Below are positions 6,336-12,666 of a DNA stretch of 12,666 nt, piece by piece. The translations under genes were made by a program, and so were the position numbers. Source of the stretch: CBFGWV01 sp965652545. GTDB lineage: Bacteria; Pseudomonadota; Gammaproteobacteria; Competibacterales; Competibacteraceae. The number at the start of each line of letters is the position of its first letter. The stretch's first letter is position 1. Below the pieces are notes generated by a model. That model was not told the DNA's origin and searched no databases. It worked only from the letters and a program-made list of their open reading frames with translations. The stretch is taken from assembly GCA_965652545.1 (NCBI GenBank), contig CBFGWV010000137.1, positions 1 through 12,666 of the forward strand. Reading direction: 5' to 3'.

Positions 6336-8129
6336 ATGGCCTCGCTGGGACACGACGCCGTATCGTTTGCACCGCCGGCGGAAGTCGGCGAGATGGAGCT
6401 GGTGCACCCGAAGACCTTCATCGGCAAGTACATCTGGAGCCAGGATGCGAAGGTCATCGCCATCCAATACGGCATCACCGCCACGGCCATCGGGCTGGTG
6501 GCCCTGGGCTTGTCGCTCATCATGCGGCTGCAACTGGGCTTCCCCGACACCTTCTCGCTGATCGACCCGGGCAACTACCTGCAGGCCGTGACCATGCACG
6601 GCATGATCATGGTGGTCTACCTGCTCACGGCGCTGTTCCTCGGCAGCTTTGGCAATTACCTCATCCCGCTGATGTGCGGGGCGCGGGACATGGCCTTCCC
6701 CTACCTGAACATGCTCAGCTACTGGTTCTATCTGTTTTCCGTGCTGTTGCTGGTGGTCGGCTTCCTCGTGCCGGGCGGGCCCTCGGGGGCCGGGTGGACG
6801 CTGTACCCGCCGCAGGCGATCAGCAGCGGCACGCCCGGCAGCGACGGGGGCATCTTCATGATGCTGGTGTCCCTGGCGTTCTTCATCATCGGCTTCACCA
6901 TGGGCGGGCTGAACTACGTCGTCACCGTGCTCCAGGCGCGCACCCGCGGGATGACGCTGATGCGCCTGCCCTTGACCATCTGGGGCATCTTCATGGCCAC
7001 GGTGCTGGCCTTGCTGGCCTTCCCCGCGTTGCTGGTCGCGGCCTTGATGATGATCTGCGACCTGCTGCTGGGTACCAGCTTCTTCATGCCCCAAATGCTG
7101 AACATGGGCGAGCAGAGCGCACACAGCGGCGGCAGCCCGCTGTTGTTCCAGCATTTGTTCTGGTTCTTCGGGCATCCCGAGGTGTACATCGTCGCGCTGC
7201 CGGCCTTCGGCATCGTGTCCGACCTGATCGCCACCCATGCGCGCAAGAATATCTTCGGCTACCGCATGATGGTCTGGGCCATCGTTGCCATCGGTGCGCT
7301 GAGCTTCGTCGTCTGGGCCCACCACATGTACGTCAGCGGCATGAACCCGTATTTCGGCTTTCTGTTCGCCACGACCACGCTGATCATCGCCGTGCCTACC
7401 GCGATCAAGGTTTACAACTGGGTGCTCACCCTGTGGCGCGGCAATATCCGTCTGAACGTGCCGATGCTGTTTGCCATCGGCTTCATCTTCACCTTCGTCA
7501 ACGGCGGCCTTAGCGGCTTGTTCCTCGGCAACGTCACCGTGGACGTGCCGCTGTCGGATACCTACTTCGTCGTCGGCCACTTCCACATGGTGATGGCGGT
7601 GGCGCCGATCCTGGTCATCCTGGGTGCCATCTACCATTGGTACCCGAAGATTACCGGGCGGATGCTCGATGACACCCTGGGCAAGATCCACTTCTGGGTT
7701 ACGTTCCTGGGCACCTACGCCATCTATTACCCCATGCACTACCTGGGCTTCGCCGGCGTGCCGCGCCGTTACTACGCCTATGGCGACACGGCGTTCATCT
7801 CCGAGTCGGTGCAGACCTTGAACGCGGCCATCACCATCGCGGCGTTCATCGTCGCCCTGGCCCAGTTGCTGTTCATCTTCAACATGGTGTGGAGCTATTT
7901 CCGCGGGCGAGAGGCCGGGCCCAACCCCTGGCAGGCGACCACACTGGAATGGCAGACCCCGCACACCCCGCCGCGCCACGGCAACTTCGGCGACGAGCTG
8001 CCGGTGGTCTATCGCTGGGCCTACGACTACAGCGTGCCGGGGGCGAAGTACGACTTCATCCCCCAGAACGTACCGCCCGAGGCCGTCGAGCTGGCCGATC
8101 CGCCGGCCGCCGACGAGCGCAGGACATGA
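6336..8129 (+). CDS. coxA: Cytochrome c oxidase subunit I (aa3-type, CoxN-like)
   Basis: This is the catalytic subunit, which reduces O2 to water at haem a3/CuB and pumps protons. It has 597 residues and about 12 membrane segments. The ligands are all present: haem a His88 and His417, haem a3 His415, and CuB His280, His329 and His330. Tyr284 of GHPEVY can form the His-Tyr crosslink. Proton-path residues mark an A1-type enzyme: Asn107, Asp118, Asn125 and Glu282 for the D path, and Ser295, Thr355 and Lys358 for the K path. The position equal to Mg-ligand His411 of the Rhodobacter enzyme is Ser407, although the next Asp (408) is kept. The last 75 residues are a soluble tail rich in Pro. The start follows an AAGGAG site three bases after coxB ends. 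The stop overlaps the next gene in ATGA. Confidence 0.96.
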   Translation: MASLGHDAVSFAPPAEVGEMELVHPKTFIGKYIWSQDAKVIAIQYGITATAIGLVALGLSLIMRLQLGFPDTFSLIDPGNYLQAVTMHGMIMVVYLLTALFLGSFGNYLIPLMCGARDMAFPYLNMLSYWFYLFSVLLLVVGFLVPGGPSGAGWTLYPPQAISSGTPGSDGGIFMMLVSLAFFIIGFTMGGLNYVVTVLQARTRGMTLMRLPLTIWGIFMATVLALLAFPALLVAALMMICDLLLGTSFFMPQMLNMGEQSAHSGGSPLLFQHLFWFFGHPEVYIVALPAFGIVSDLIATHARKNIFGYRMMVWAIVAIGALSFVVWAHHMYVSGMNPYFGFLFATTTLIIAVPTAIKVYNWVLTLWRGNIRLNVPMLFAIGFIFTFVNGGLSGLFLGNVTVDVPLSDTYFVVGHFHMVMAVAPILVILGAIYHWYPKITGRMLDDTLGKIHFWVTFLGTYAIYYPMHYLGFAGVPRRYYAYGDTAFISESVQTLNAAITIAAFIVALAQLLFIFNMVWSYFRGREAGPNPWQATTLEWQTPHTPPRHGNFGDELPVVYRWAYDYSVPGAKYDFIPQNVPPEAVELADPPAADERRT

Positions 8130-8863
8130 CCGTCACACTGCTGTTCCTGGGCGTGCTAATGGCGATCGTGGCCGGCTGGCTGGTGCGCCAGTCGATCAAT
8201 GTCCGCCCGTGGGTGGCCCAATCGACCGTCGGCAATGCCAGTGGCGGCACGTATGCCTCGTGGACGCGGGCACGGGTGGGCTTGGCGGTGTTCCTGGCGG
8301 TGGCGACCTCGGTGTTCGCACTGACCATCAGCGCCTACTCGATGCGCATGCACGCAGGGACCGACTGGCAGGCACTGCCTGAACCGCTGCTGCTGTGGGT
8401 GAACTCGGCCATCCTGCTGTGCGCCAGCGTCGCCATGCAGGCGGCCTGGCGGGCGGCGCGGCGTGGGCAGGCCCGCGCGCTGGCGCTGGGGTTGTCCCTG
8501 GGCGGCGCCGGTGCCATCGCCTTCATCGCCGGGCAGTGGCTGGTCTGGCGGCAGCTGAATGCCGCCGGTTACTACATGGCGGCGAACCCGGCGAACGCGT
8601 TTTTCTTCCTGTTGACAGCACTGCACGCGCTGCACCTGCTGGGCGGGCTGGTCGCCTGGTGCCGGCCGATGAGCAAGCTCCTGCGAGGCGCGGGCCCTGC
8701 GCAGCTTCGCAGCAGCATCGAGTTGTGCGCGGTGTACTGGCACTACCTGTTCATCGTCTGGGTGGTGTTGTTCGGTGTGGTCTTGTTCCCCAGGTTCGGC
8801 GGTTACCTGCCCGAAGATTTGCTGGTGTGGATAAACGACATCTGTGGCGGTGTGTTTTTCTAG
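8126..8863 (+). CDS. Cytochrome c oxidase subunit III-like membrane protein (first of two)
   Basis: This 245-residue membrane protein belongs to the subunit III (CoxC/CyoC) family. Six hydrophobic segments are visible (about 4-19, 50-70, 87-107, 118-140, 155-178 and 200-221); the last five match the five-helix core of short bacterial subunit III. Family marks are the ALHALHLLGG segment (165-174) and YWHYLFIVWVVLF (204-216). The Asp of the usual WHFVD is replaced (WHYLF). The first helix and a linker of about 30 residues are additions. The ATG at 8126 overlaps the coxA stop by four bases, so translation is probably coupled. It differs strongly from the second subunit III-like gene 15 bp downstream. 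It most resembles one of the two subunit III-type products of CoxMNOP clusters; I cannot say whether CoxO or CoxP. Confidence 0.85.
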   Translation: MTVTLLFLGVLMAIVAGWLVRQSINVRPWVAQSTVGNASGGTYASWTRARVGLAVFLAVATSVFALTISAYSMRMHAGTDWQALPEPLLLWVNSAILLCASVAMQAAWRAARRGQARALALGLSLGGAGAIAFIAGQWLVWRQLNAAGYYMAANPANAFFFLLTALHALHLLGGLVAWCRPMSKLLRGAGPAQLRSSIELCAVYWHYLFIVWVVLFGVVLFPRFGGYLPEDLLVWINDICGGVFF

Positions 8864-8878
8864 CGGGAGATCGATGCC

Positions 8879-9592
8879 ATGGCGCAAACCCATTCTGGTC
8901 GCCTCCTGACCCTGGAGCCGGGGTTGAAGGGCCTGGTGTCGGATTGGTCGTCGGACCAGCGGGTGTTCAAGGACGTCCCCTGGGGCAAGGCGATGATGTG
9001 GATCTTCCTCCTGAGCGACACCTTCATCTTCGCCTGCTTCCTGGTGGGCTATATGACAGTGCGCATCTCCACCACCGAGGCCTGGCCGAACGCCAGCGAG
9101 GTGTTCGCCTTGACCGTCGGCGGCGAGCACGTCCCACTGCTGCTGATCGCCATCATGACCTTCGTGCTGATCAGCAGCAGCGGCACCATGGCTCTGGCGG
9201 TCAAGTTCGGTTACGAGCGCAATCGCAAGATCACCGCCATCCTGCTGATTCTCACCGCCGTATTGGGCGCGACCTTCGTGGGCATGCAGGCCTTCGAGTG
9301 GTCAAAGCTCATCAGCGAAGGCGTGCGCCCCTGGGGCAACCCCTGGGGGGCGCCGCAATTCGGTGCGTCGTTCTTTCTGATCACCGGGTTTCACGGCACC
9401 CATGTGAGCTTCGGGGTGATCTTCCTGATCGTAATGACCGTGAAAGTCCTGCGCGGTGCACTGGACGACCAGCGGCCCGGCTTTCTGACCGGGCGCCGCG
9501 GGCGCTACGAAATGGTGGAGACGATGGGCTTGTACTGGCATTTCGTCGACCTGGTGTGGGTGTTCATCTTCGCGTTTTTCTATCTGTGGTAG
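8879..9592 (+). CDS. coxC: Cytochrome c oxidase subunit III
   Basis: This is a canonical five-helix subunit III of 237 residues, which packs against subunit I and supports sustained proton uptake. Helices lie at about 38-60, 84-109, 117-139, 161-191 and 216-236. Diagnostic motifs are the WIFLLSDTFIFACF segment at 41-54, GFHGTHVSFG at 170-179, and YWHFVDLVWVFIFAFFYLW at the C-terminus. The ATG at 8879 has GGGAGA eight bases upstream, while the nearby ATG at 8874 is out of frame. The protein begins with about 37 soluble residues. Together with the gene before it, the operon supplies two divergent subunit III-type chains. One of them may replace or supplement the other in the complex. Confidence 0.94.
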   Translation: MAQTHSGRLLTLEPGLKGLVSDWSSDQRVFKDVPWGKAMMWIFLLSDTFIFACFLVGYMTVRISTTEAWPNASEVFALTVGGEHVPLLLIAIMTFVLISSSGTMALAVKFGYERNRKITAILLILTAVLGATFVGMQAFEWSKLISEGVRPWGNPWGAPQFGASFFLITGFHGTHVSFGVIFLIVMTVKVLRGALDDQRPGFLTGRRGRYEMVETMGLYWHFVDLVWVFIFAFFYLW

Positions 9593-9602
9593 GAGAGGTG
9601 TC

Positions 9603-9920
9603 ATGGACCATGCGGAACACCAGCAACACCCCATCGGTATCTATCTGTGGATATGGGCGCTGTTATTCGTCTTGAGCGTGTTTTCCTACATGGTCGACTA
9701 CGCCGGGCTGGAAGGCGTCCTGCGCTGGTCGTTGATTCTGTTGTTCATGGTATTGAAGGCCGGTTTGATCGTGTCGATTTTCATGCACATGGCCTGGGAG
9801 CGGCTGGCGATACTGTGCGCGATTCTGGTGCCGCCGGGTGTGCTCCTGTTCTTGATGGTGTTGATGATACTGGAGGCCAATTACACGTTTCTGACGCGGC
9901 TGACGCATTTCTTCAATTGA
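9603..9920 (+). CDS. Cytochrome c oxidase subunit IV (prokaryotic short type)
   Basis: This 105-residue, three-helix protein (helices about 12-32, 40-64 and 68-92) fits the bacterial CyoD/CoxD/COX4_pro family. Typical features are the His-rich N-terminus (DHAEHQQHPIG), the IYLWIWALLFVLSVFSY first helix, and KAGLIVSIFMHM (51-62), close to the conserved K-x-x-x-V-x-x-F-M-H of the family. It follows coxC by 10 bp. Its ribosome site AGGAGAGG overlaps the coxC stop, so it is the last gene of the operon. The role is structural or in stabilising the complex. A strong hairpin 15 bases after the stop probably ends the transcript. Confidence 0.88.
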   Translation: MDHAEHQQHPIGIYLWIWALLFVLSVFSYMVDYAGLEGVLRWSLILLFMVLKAGLIVSIFMHMAWERLAILCAILVPPGVLLFLMVLMILEANYTFLTRLTHFFN

Positions 9921-9934
9921 CGAGCAACGCCCCG

Positions 9935-9966
9935 GGGGCGCGCCCGTCATGCAATGGGTGCGCCCC
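9935..9966. terminator. Bidirectional hairpin between convergent genes
   Basis: The arms GGGGCGCGCCC (9935-9945) and GGGTGCGCCCC (9956-9966) pair over 11 positions, with one G-T wobble, around a 10-base loop. The hairpin lies in the 66-bp gap between the oxidase operon and the convergent gene at 9987-10556. No long T-run follows on either strand (only GTTT on the plus strand), so it may act in transcript stabilisation or as a weak intrinsic terminator. Confidence 0.6.
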
Positions 9967-9986
9967 GTTTGGGTTGCCGAGGATGC

Positions 9987-10556
9987 TCAGGGATAAATCT
10001 CTTTGAAGAAATGATTGATCCGGTCCTGCCAGGAGACGATCCAATGCGGGGCCGCCCGGCCGGTGCCGGCGGCGCTTACTGTCGGGTGATTCTTGACCAC
10101 GTCGTTGAGTATTGCGGCTTGGCCGGGTTCCAGGTCGACGAAAAACACATGCTTGCCTTCGTTCAGAGCCTGCTCAAAGCGTCTGAAATGTACGTTCGGC
10201 GTCTGGATGCCCCAGAGCCCGCCTTCCCAAGTGCAGAACCCGAACACGATCACTGCCAGGAAAATGAACGGCAGCCACCCAGCTGGTGTCTGCGCCCAGC
10301 CGGCCAGGTGCACCACGACCAGCACGAGCAGCGTCAGGCATGCGCCGATGATGGCGCCCAGGATCGTGGAGTGGACAATGTCGCGTTTCATGAACGCCGT
10401 CACCTGATGCAGGTGATGATGGTGGTCGGCACCGCTGTCATCGAGCGTGAGCACGTGAATCTGTGGCGTCGACAGGCCTGATTGCTCTAGATCTTCTTCC
10501 ATACGCTCAAGATCGTCGAGGTCCTCGCTGATGAAAAAGTGACGCGTCATCTTCAT
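9987..10556 (-). CDS. Conserved two-helix membrane protein with His-rich segment, function unknown
   Basis: This 189-residue protein has a soluble N-terminal half with acidic and His-rich stretches (residues 11-24 and HHHHLH at 45-50). Two membrane helices follow (about 65-86 and 94-110), then a GFCTWEGGLWGIQ turn and a C-terminal domain containing GKHVFFVDLEPGQ. I recall close relatives in Halomonas, Marinobacter and Pseudomonas, often labelled with the unsupported name NAD/FAD-utilizing enzyme; no Rossmann-type GxGxxG motif is present. The two soluble parts look like ferredoxin-like folds similar to DUF1269-type proteins, but that is inference. The ATG at 10556 has GAGGAGG seven bases upstream; Met3 is an alternative. 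It follows ctaB by 82 bp on the same strand and is probably in the same operon. The His cluster could bind metal. Confidence 0.82.
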   Translation of the reverse strand: MKMTRHFFISEDLDDLERMEEDLEQSGLSTPQIHVLTLDDSGADHHHHLHQVTAFMKRDIVHSTILGAIIGACLTLLVLVVVHLAGWAQTPAGWLPFIFLAVIVFGFCTWEGGLWGIQTPNVHFRRFEQALNEGKHVFFVDLEPGQAAILNDVVKNHPTVSAAGTGRAAPHWIVSWQDRINHFFKEIYP

Positions 10557-10638
10557 GACAGTCCCTCCTCATGTTGTCTTCTCGTCGCGCTACCGCAGTG
10601 GATCGTGTCATTGGAATACCCCGGCGAAGGGCGTGGAA

Positions 10639-11538
10639 TCATCCCGGGATCAAGGGCCAAAGGTGTTGATCGACGAACAGCGCGAGAAAGAGCAGACCCA
10701 GATAAACGATTGAATAGCGAAACGTGCGCATTTCCGAATGCCGGCGACGCCGCACCAGCGTAATGGCAAGGTAGAGAAAGCCGGCATCGAGCGCCAGGAT
10801 CGCGATCAGGTAGAGTGCGCCGGCCATACCGATGACAGCGGGCAGGACGCTCGCCACCGTGAGAATGACGGTATAAGCCAATACGTTCCATCGCGTGTAT
10901 GTCTCCCCACAAACGATCGGGAGCATGGGCACTCCAGCTTGAGCATAGTCGTCGATACGCGCCAAGGCCAGTGCCCAGAAATGCGGCGGTGTCCACACGA
11001 AGATGATAAACACCAGAACAAGCGGTTCGACGCTGATCGTCCCGGTTACGGCCGTCCAGCCGAACAACGGCGGTGCGGCTCCGAACAGCCCGCCGATGAC
11101 GATGTTCTGCGGGGTGCGGTACTTCAGGAACAGTGTGTAGAGCACCCCATAGCCGAACCACGACACCAGACACAGCAGCGCCGTCAACGGGTTGACCAGA
11201 AACCCCAGCACCGTCATGCCGGTGACCCCCAGCAGGGCGGAGAACACCAGCGCATGGGCCGGCGGTATGCGCCCCTGTGCCACCGGCCGCCGTCGGGTTC
11301 GTGCCATGCGCCGATCGATGTGGGCGTCCGCAACATGATTGACCACCGCGGCGGACCCGGCGACCAAGGCAATGCCCGTCAGGGAGAAGATGACCGTATC
11401 CAGCGGGGGTATTCCCGCCGCGGCCAGACACATGCCGACGATGGCTGTCAGCAGCATGAGCAATACGACGCGCGGTTTGCACATCGCGGTGTAGTCCCGC
11501 CAAGAGGCGGTGGCCACAATCGACCCGGGATAGCTCAT
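10639..11538 (-). CDS. ctaB: Protohaem IX farnesyltransferase (haem O synthase)
   Basis: The enzyme transfers a farnesyl group from farnesyl diphosphate to haem b, giving haem O, the precursor of the haem A required by the oxidase encoded next to it. The 299 residues form about nine membrane helices of the UbiA superfamily. The prenyl-diphosphate and Mg-binding motif is N67-x3-D71-x3-D75, followed by the Arg-rich loop RRMARTRRRP (76-85). A second conserved acidic region is Asp196-Asp197 in the DDYAQAGVPMLP segment. The length matches CyoE/CtaB. The start at 11538 has only a weak upstream site (GGATGGG); another ATG 10 bases upstream is out of frame. It is transcribed toward the oxidase operon, with the unknown membrane gene between them. 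No haem A synthase (ctaA) is in the window. Confidence 0.95.
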   Translation of the reverse strand: MSYPGSIVATASWRDYTAMCKPRVVLLMLLTAIVGMCLAAAGIPPLDTVIFSLTGIALVAGSAAVVNHVADAHIDRRMARTRRRPVAQGRIPPAHALVFSALLGVTGMTVLGFLVNPLTALLCLVSWFGYGVLYTLFLKYRTPQNIVIGGLFGAAPPLFGWTAVTGTISVEPLVLVFIIFVWTPPHFWALALARIDDYAQAGVPMLPIVCGETYTRWNVLAYTVILTVASVLPAVIGMAGALYLIAILALDAGFLYLAITLVRRRRHSEMRTFRYSIVYLGLLFLALFVDQHLWPLIPG

Positions 11539-11626
11539 AGCGGCCCATCCGTGTGAATTGCGCCGGAATCGCTCCGTCAGGTTCAGAGTGTAGGCGCTAA
11601 TCTATAACCACGATCAGGAGATAACC
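11539..11626. promoter_or_regulatory. Divergent promoter region of ctaB and the racemase-like gene
   Basis: This 88-bp gap separates two divergent genes and must hold the start signals for at least one of them. It is more AT-rich near 11598-11612 (TAATCTATAAC). A short inverted repeat, CGGA (11564-11567) and TCCG (11573-11576), is present. No clear pair of -35 and -10 boxes could be assigned with confidence. The ribosome site CAGGAG (11615-11620) serves the rightward gene. Confidence 0.35.
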
Positions 11627-12666
11627 ATGGCAGGGCGTTCCCAACCGACTGTCACGACGTTGCGCGTACGCGCCGTACGGGTACCGATGGTGCAACCCCA
11701 CCAAACGGCAAGCGGCACCGTGCACGAGTCACCGCTGGTGCTCACCGATATCGTCACTGACTGCGGCATCGTCGGCCACAGCGTCGTCTTTGCCTACACC
11801 GCAATGGCCTTGAAGCCCATTGCGCAGATGATCGCAAACCTCGAACCGCTTCTCGTGGACACCGCGCTCGCGCCGGTGGAACTGGAGCGTGCCCTGGCAT
11901 CGCGTTTTCGCATGCTTGGAACCCAGGGGCTGGTCGGTATCGCGCTGGCAGCCGTCGACATGGCCCTGTGGGACGCCTTGGCCCGAATGCACGAAACGTC
12001 ATTGGTCCGATTGCTCGGGGGCGTCGAGAAGCCCGTGCCCGCCTACGGCGGTGTCGGGTTCGACGGCGTCCGCGGATCGGCTGACGGTGCCGAGCAATGG
12101 GCCAAGCGGGGATTCAAGGCGGTCAAGGCGAAAATCGGCTATCCCACTGTCCAGGAAGACCTCGCCGTCATTCGGGCCATCCGCCAAGCGGTGGGCGACG
12201 AGGTGGCGATCATGGTCGACTACAACCAGTGCCTGACACCGACCGACGCCATGCAACGGCTGCGGGTTCTCGATGAGGAAGGCCTGACCTGGGTTGAGGA
12301 GCCAACCCTGGCGCACGATTACGCCGGCCACGCGCAGATCGCCAGGGATGCGAAGACACCGATCCAATGCGGCGAAAACTGGTGGGGCGTGCTGGATATG
12401 CAACACGCGATCGAAGCGCAAGCCTCGGACTTCGTGATGCCGGACGTCATGAAGATCGGCGGCGTCACCGGTTGGATGCGCGCGGTGGCCCTGGCACAGG
12501 CAAACGGCATCAGGGTGTCCAGTCACCTGTGGCCGGAAATCAGCGCCCAACTCCTGTCCGTGACCCCGACCGCGCACTGGTTGGAGTACGTCGATTGGTG
12601 GAATCCGATCATCCTTGACCCTCTGCGGATTGAAAACGGCAACGCGGTTGTCGATGGCGTCGTCGG
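11627..12666 (+). CDS. Mandelate racemase-like enolase superfamily enzyme (3' end cut by window)
   Basis: This gene reads through the right edge: 346 residues are visible, close to the 359 of Pseudomonas putida mandelate racemase, so roughly a dozen are missing. The family abstracts an alpha-proton from a carboxylate using Mg2+. All key residues align with a constant shift of three: catalytic Lys169 (in KAKIG, with Lys167), catalytic His300 (SSHL), metal ligands Asp198 (VDYN), Glu224 (VEEP) and Glu250 (GENW), Asp273 (PDVMKIGG) supporting His300, and Glu320. The first 130 residues form the capping domain. Substrate-contacting Ser139 and His140 of the P. putida enzyme are Gly142 and Val143 here, and loop Val22 and Val26 are His25 and Ser29. 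A hydroxy acid other than mandelate is therefore likely. The ATG follows CAGGAG by six bases. Confidence 0.9.
   Translation, partial: MAGRSQPTVTTLRVRAVRVPMVQPHQTASGTVHESPLVLTDIVTDCGIVGHSVVFAYTAMALKPIAQMIANLEPLLVDTALAPVELERALASRFRMLGTQGLVGIALAAVDMALWDALARMHETSLVRLLGGVEKPVPAYGGVGFDGVRGSADGAEQWAKRGFKAVKAKIGYPTVQEDLAVIRAIRQAVGDEVAIMVDYNQCLTPTDAMQRLRVLDEEGLTWVEEPTLAHDYAGHAQIARDAKTPIQCGENWWGVLDMQHAIEAQASDFVMPDVMKIGGVTGWMRAVALAQANGIRVSSHLWPEISAQLLSVTPTAHWLEYVDWWNPIILDPLRIENGNAVVDGVV

Noticed and set aside
5091..7979. A 962-codon open frame on the minus strand covering coxB and coxA
   Set aside because: It is antisense to two clearly identified oxidase genes. Its translation is rich in Gln, His, Asp, Gly and Val with no recognisable domain, which is the expected artefact of strong third-position GC bias.
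10553..11548. Alternative minus-strand frame of 331 codons overlapping ctaB
   Set aside because: The overlapping frame at 10639-11538 encodes an unmistakable haem O synthase with UbiA motifs; the alternative reads as an Arg/Gly/His-rich shadow.
11999..12577. Minus-strand frame of 192 codons opposite the racemase-like gene
   Set aside because: It is antisense to a gene with a complete set of enolase-superfamily active-site residues, so it is a shadow.
1..12666. Mobile elements, CRISPR arrays or tRNA/rRNA genes
   Set aside because: No transposase or integrase motif, no regularly spaced repeats, and no cloverleaf or rRNA-like stretch was noticed on either strand.

Overview
The window comes from a GC-rich proteobacterium, most likely a gammaproteobacterium of the Pseudomonas/Halomonas/Marinobacter kind. 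That placement is inference: it rests on strong GC bias at third codon positions, the style of the aa3-type oxidase genes, and a small membrane protein (9987-10556) that I remember mainly from those groups. No rRNA, tRNA, CRISPR array, insertion sequence or phage gene is visible. The left end closes just after a stop codon and the right end cuts a gene.

Region 1 (9-4610) is a peptide or acyl-compound uptake and hydrolysis locus. A leftward pair encodes an alpha/beta hydrolase of the CocE/NonD (peptidase S15) family and a Tat-exported family 5 solute-binding protein, 24 bp apart. A rightward gene encodes a helix-turn-helix regulator. The 147-bp divergent gap holds back-to-back promoter candidates around a cluster of TGACGC/GCGTCA half-sites, which suggests self-regulation and control of the hydrolase/transporter pair.

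Region 2 (4929-9920) is a tight rightward operon for a non-standard aa3-type cytochrome c oxidase. It encodes subunit II with an extra N-terminal helix and two C-terminal c-type haem domains, subunit I, two different subunit III-type proteins and a short subunit IV. The layout resembles the alternative CoxMNOP oxidase of Bradyrhizobium more than the housekeeping CtaCDE oxidase. Electrons would pass from the two haem c domains to CuA, haem a and then the haem a3/CuB site. A noncoding leader of about 318 bp precedes it.

Region 3 (9935-11538) starts with a strong hairpin between convergent genes. Two leftward genes follow: a His-rich two-helix membrane protein of unknown function and haem O synthase (CtaB), which makes the precursor of the haem A needed by the oxidase. 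The other usual assembly genes (ctaA, ctaG/cox11, surf1, sco) are not in the window.

Region 4 (11627-12666, cut by the edge) is a close relative of mandelate racemase. The catalytic and metal-binding residues are kept, but substrate-contacting positions are changed.

I see no wholly new system. The best leads are the dihaem subunit II, the doubled subunit III, a missing magnesium-site histidine in subunit I, the altered pocket of the racemase homologue, and the divergent operator region.
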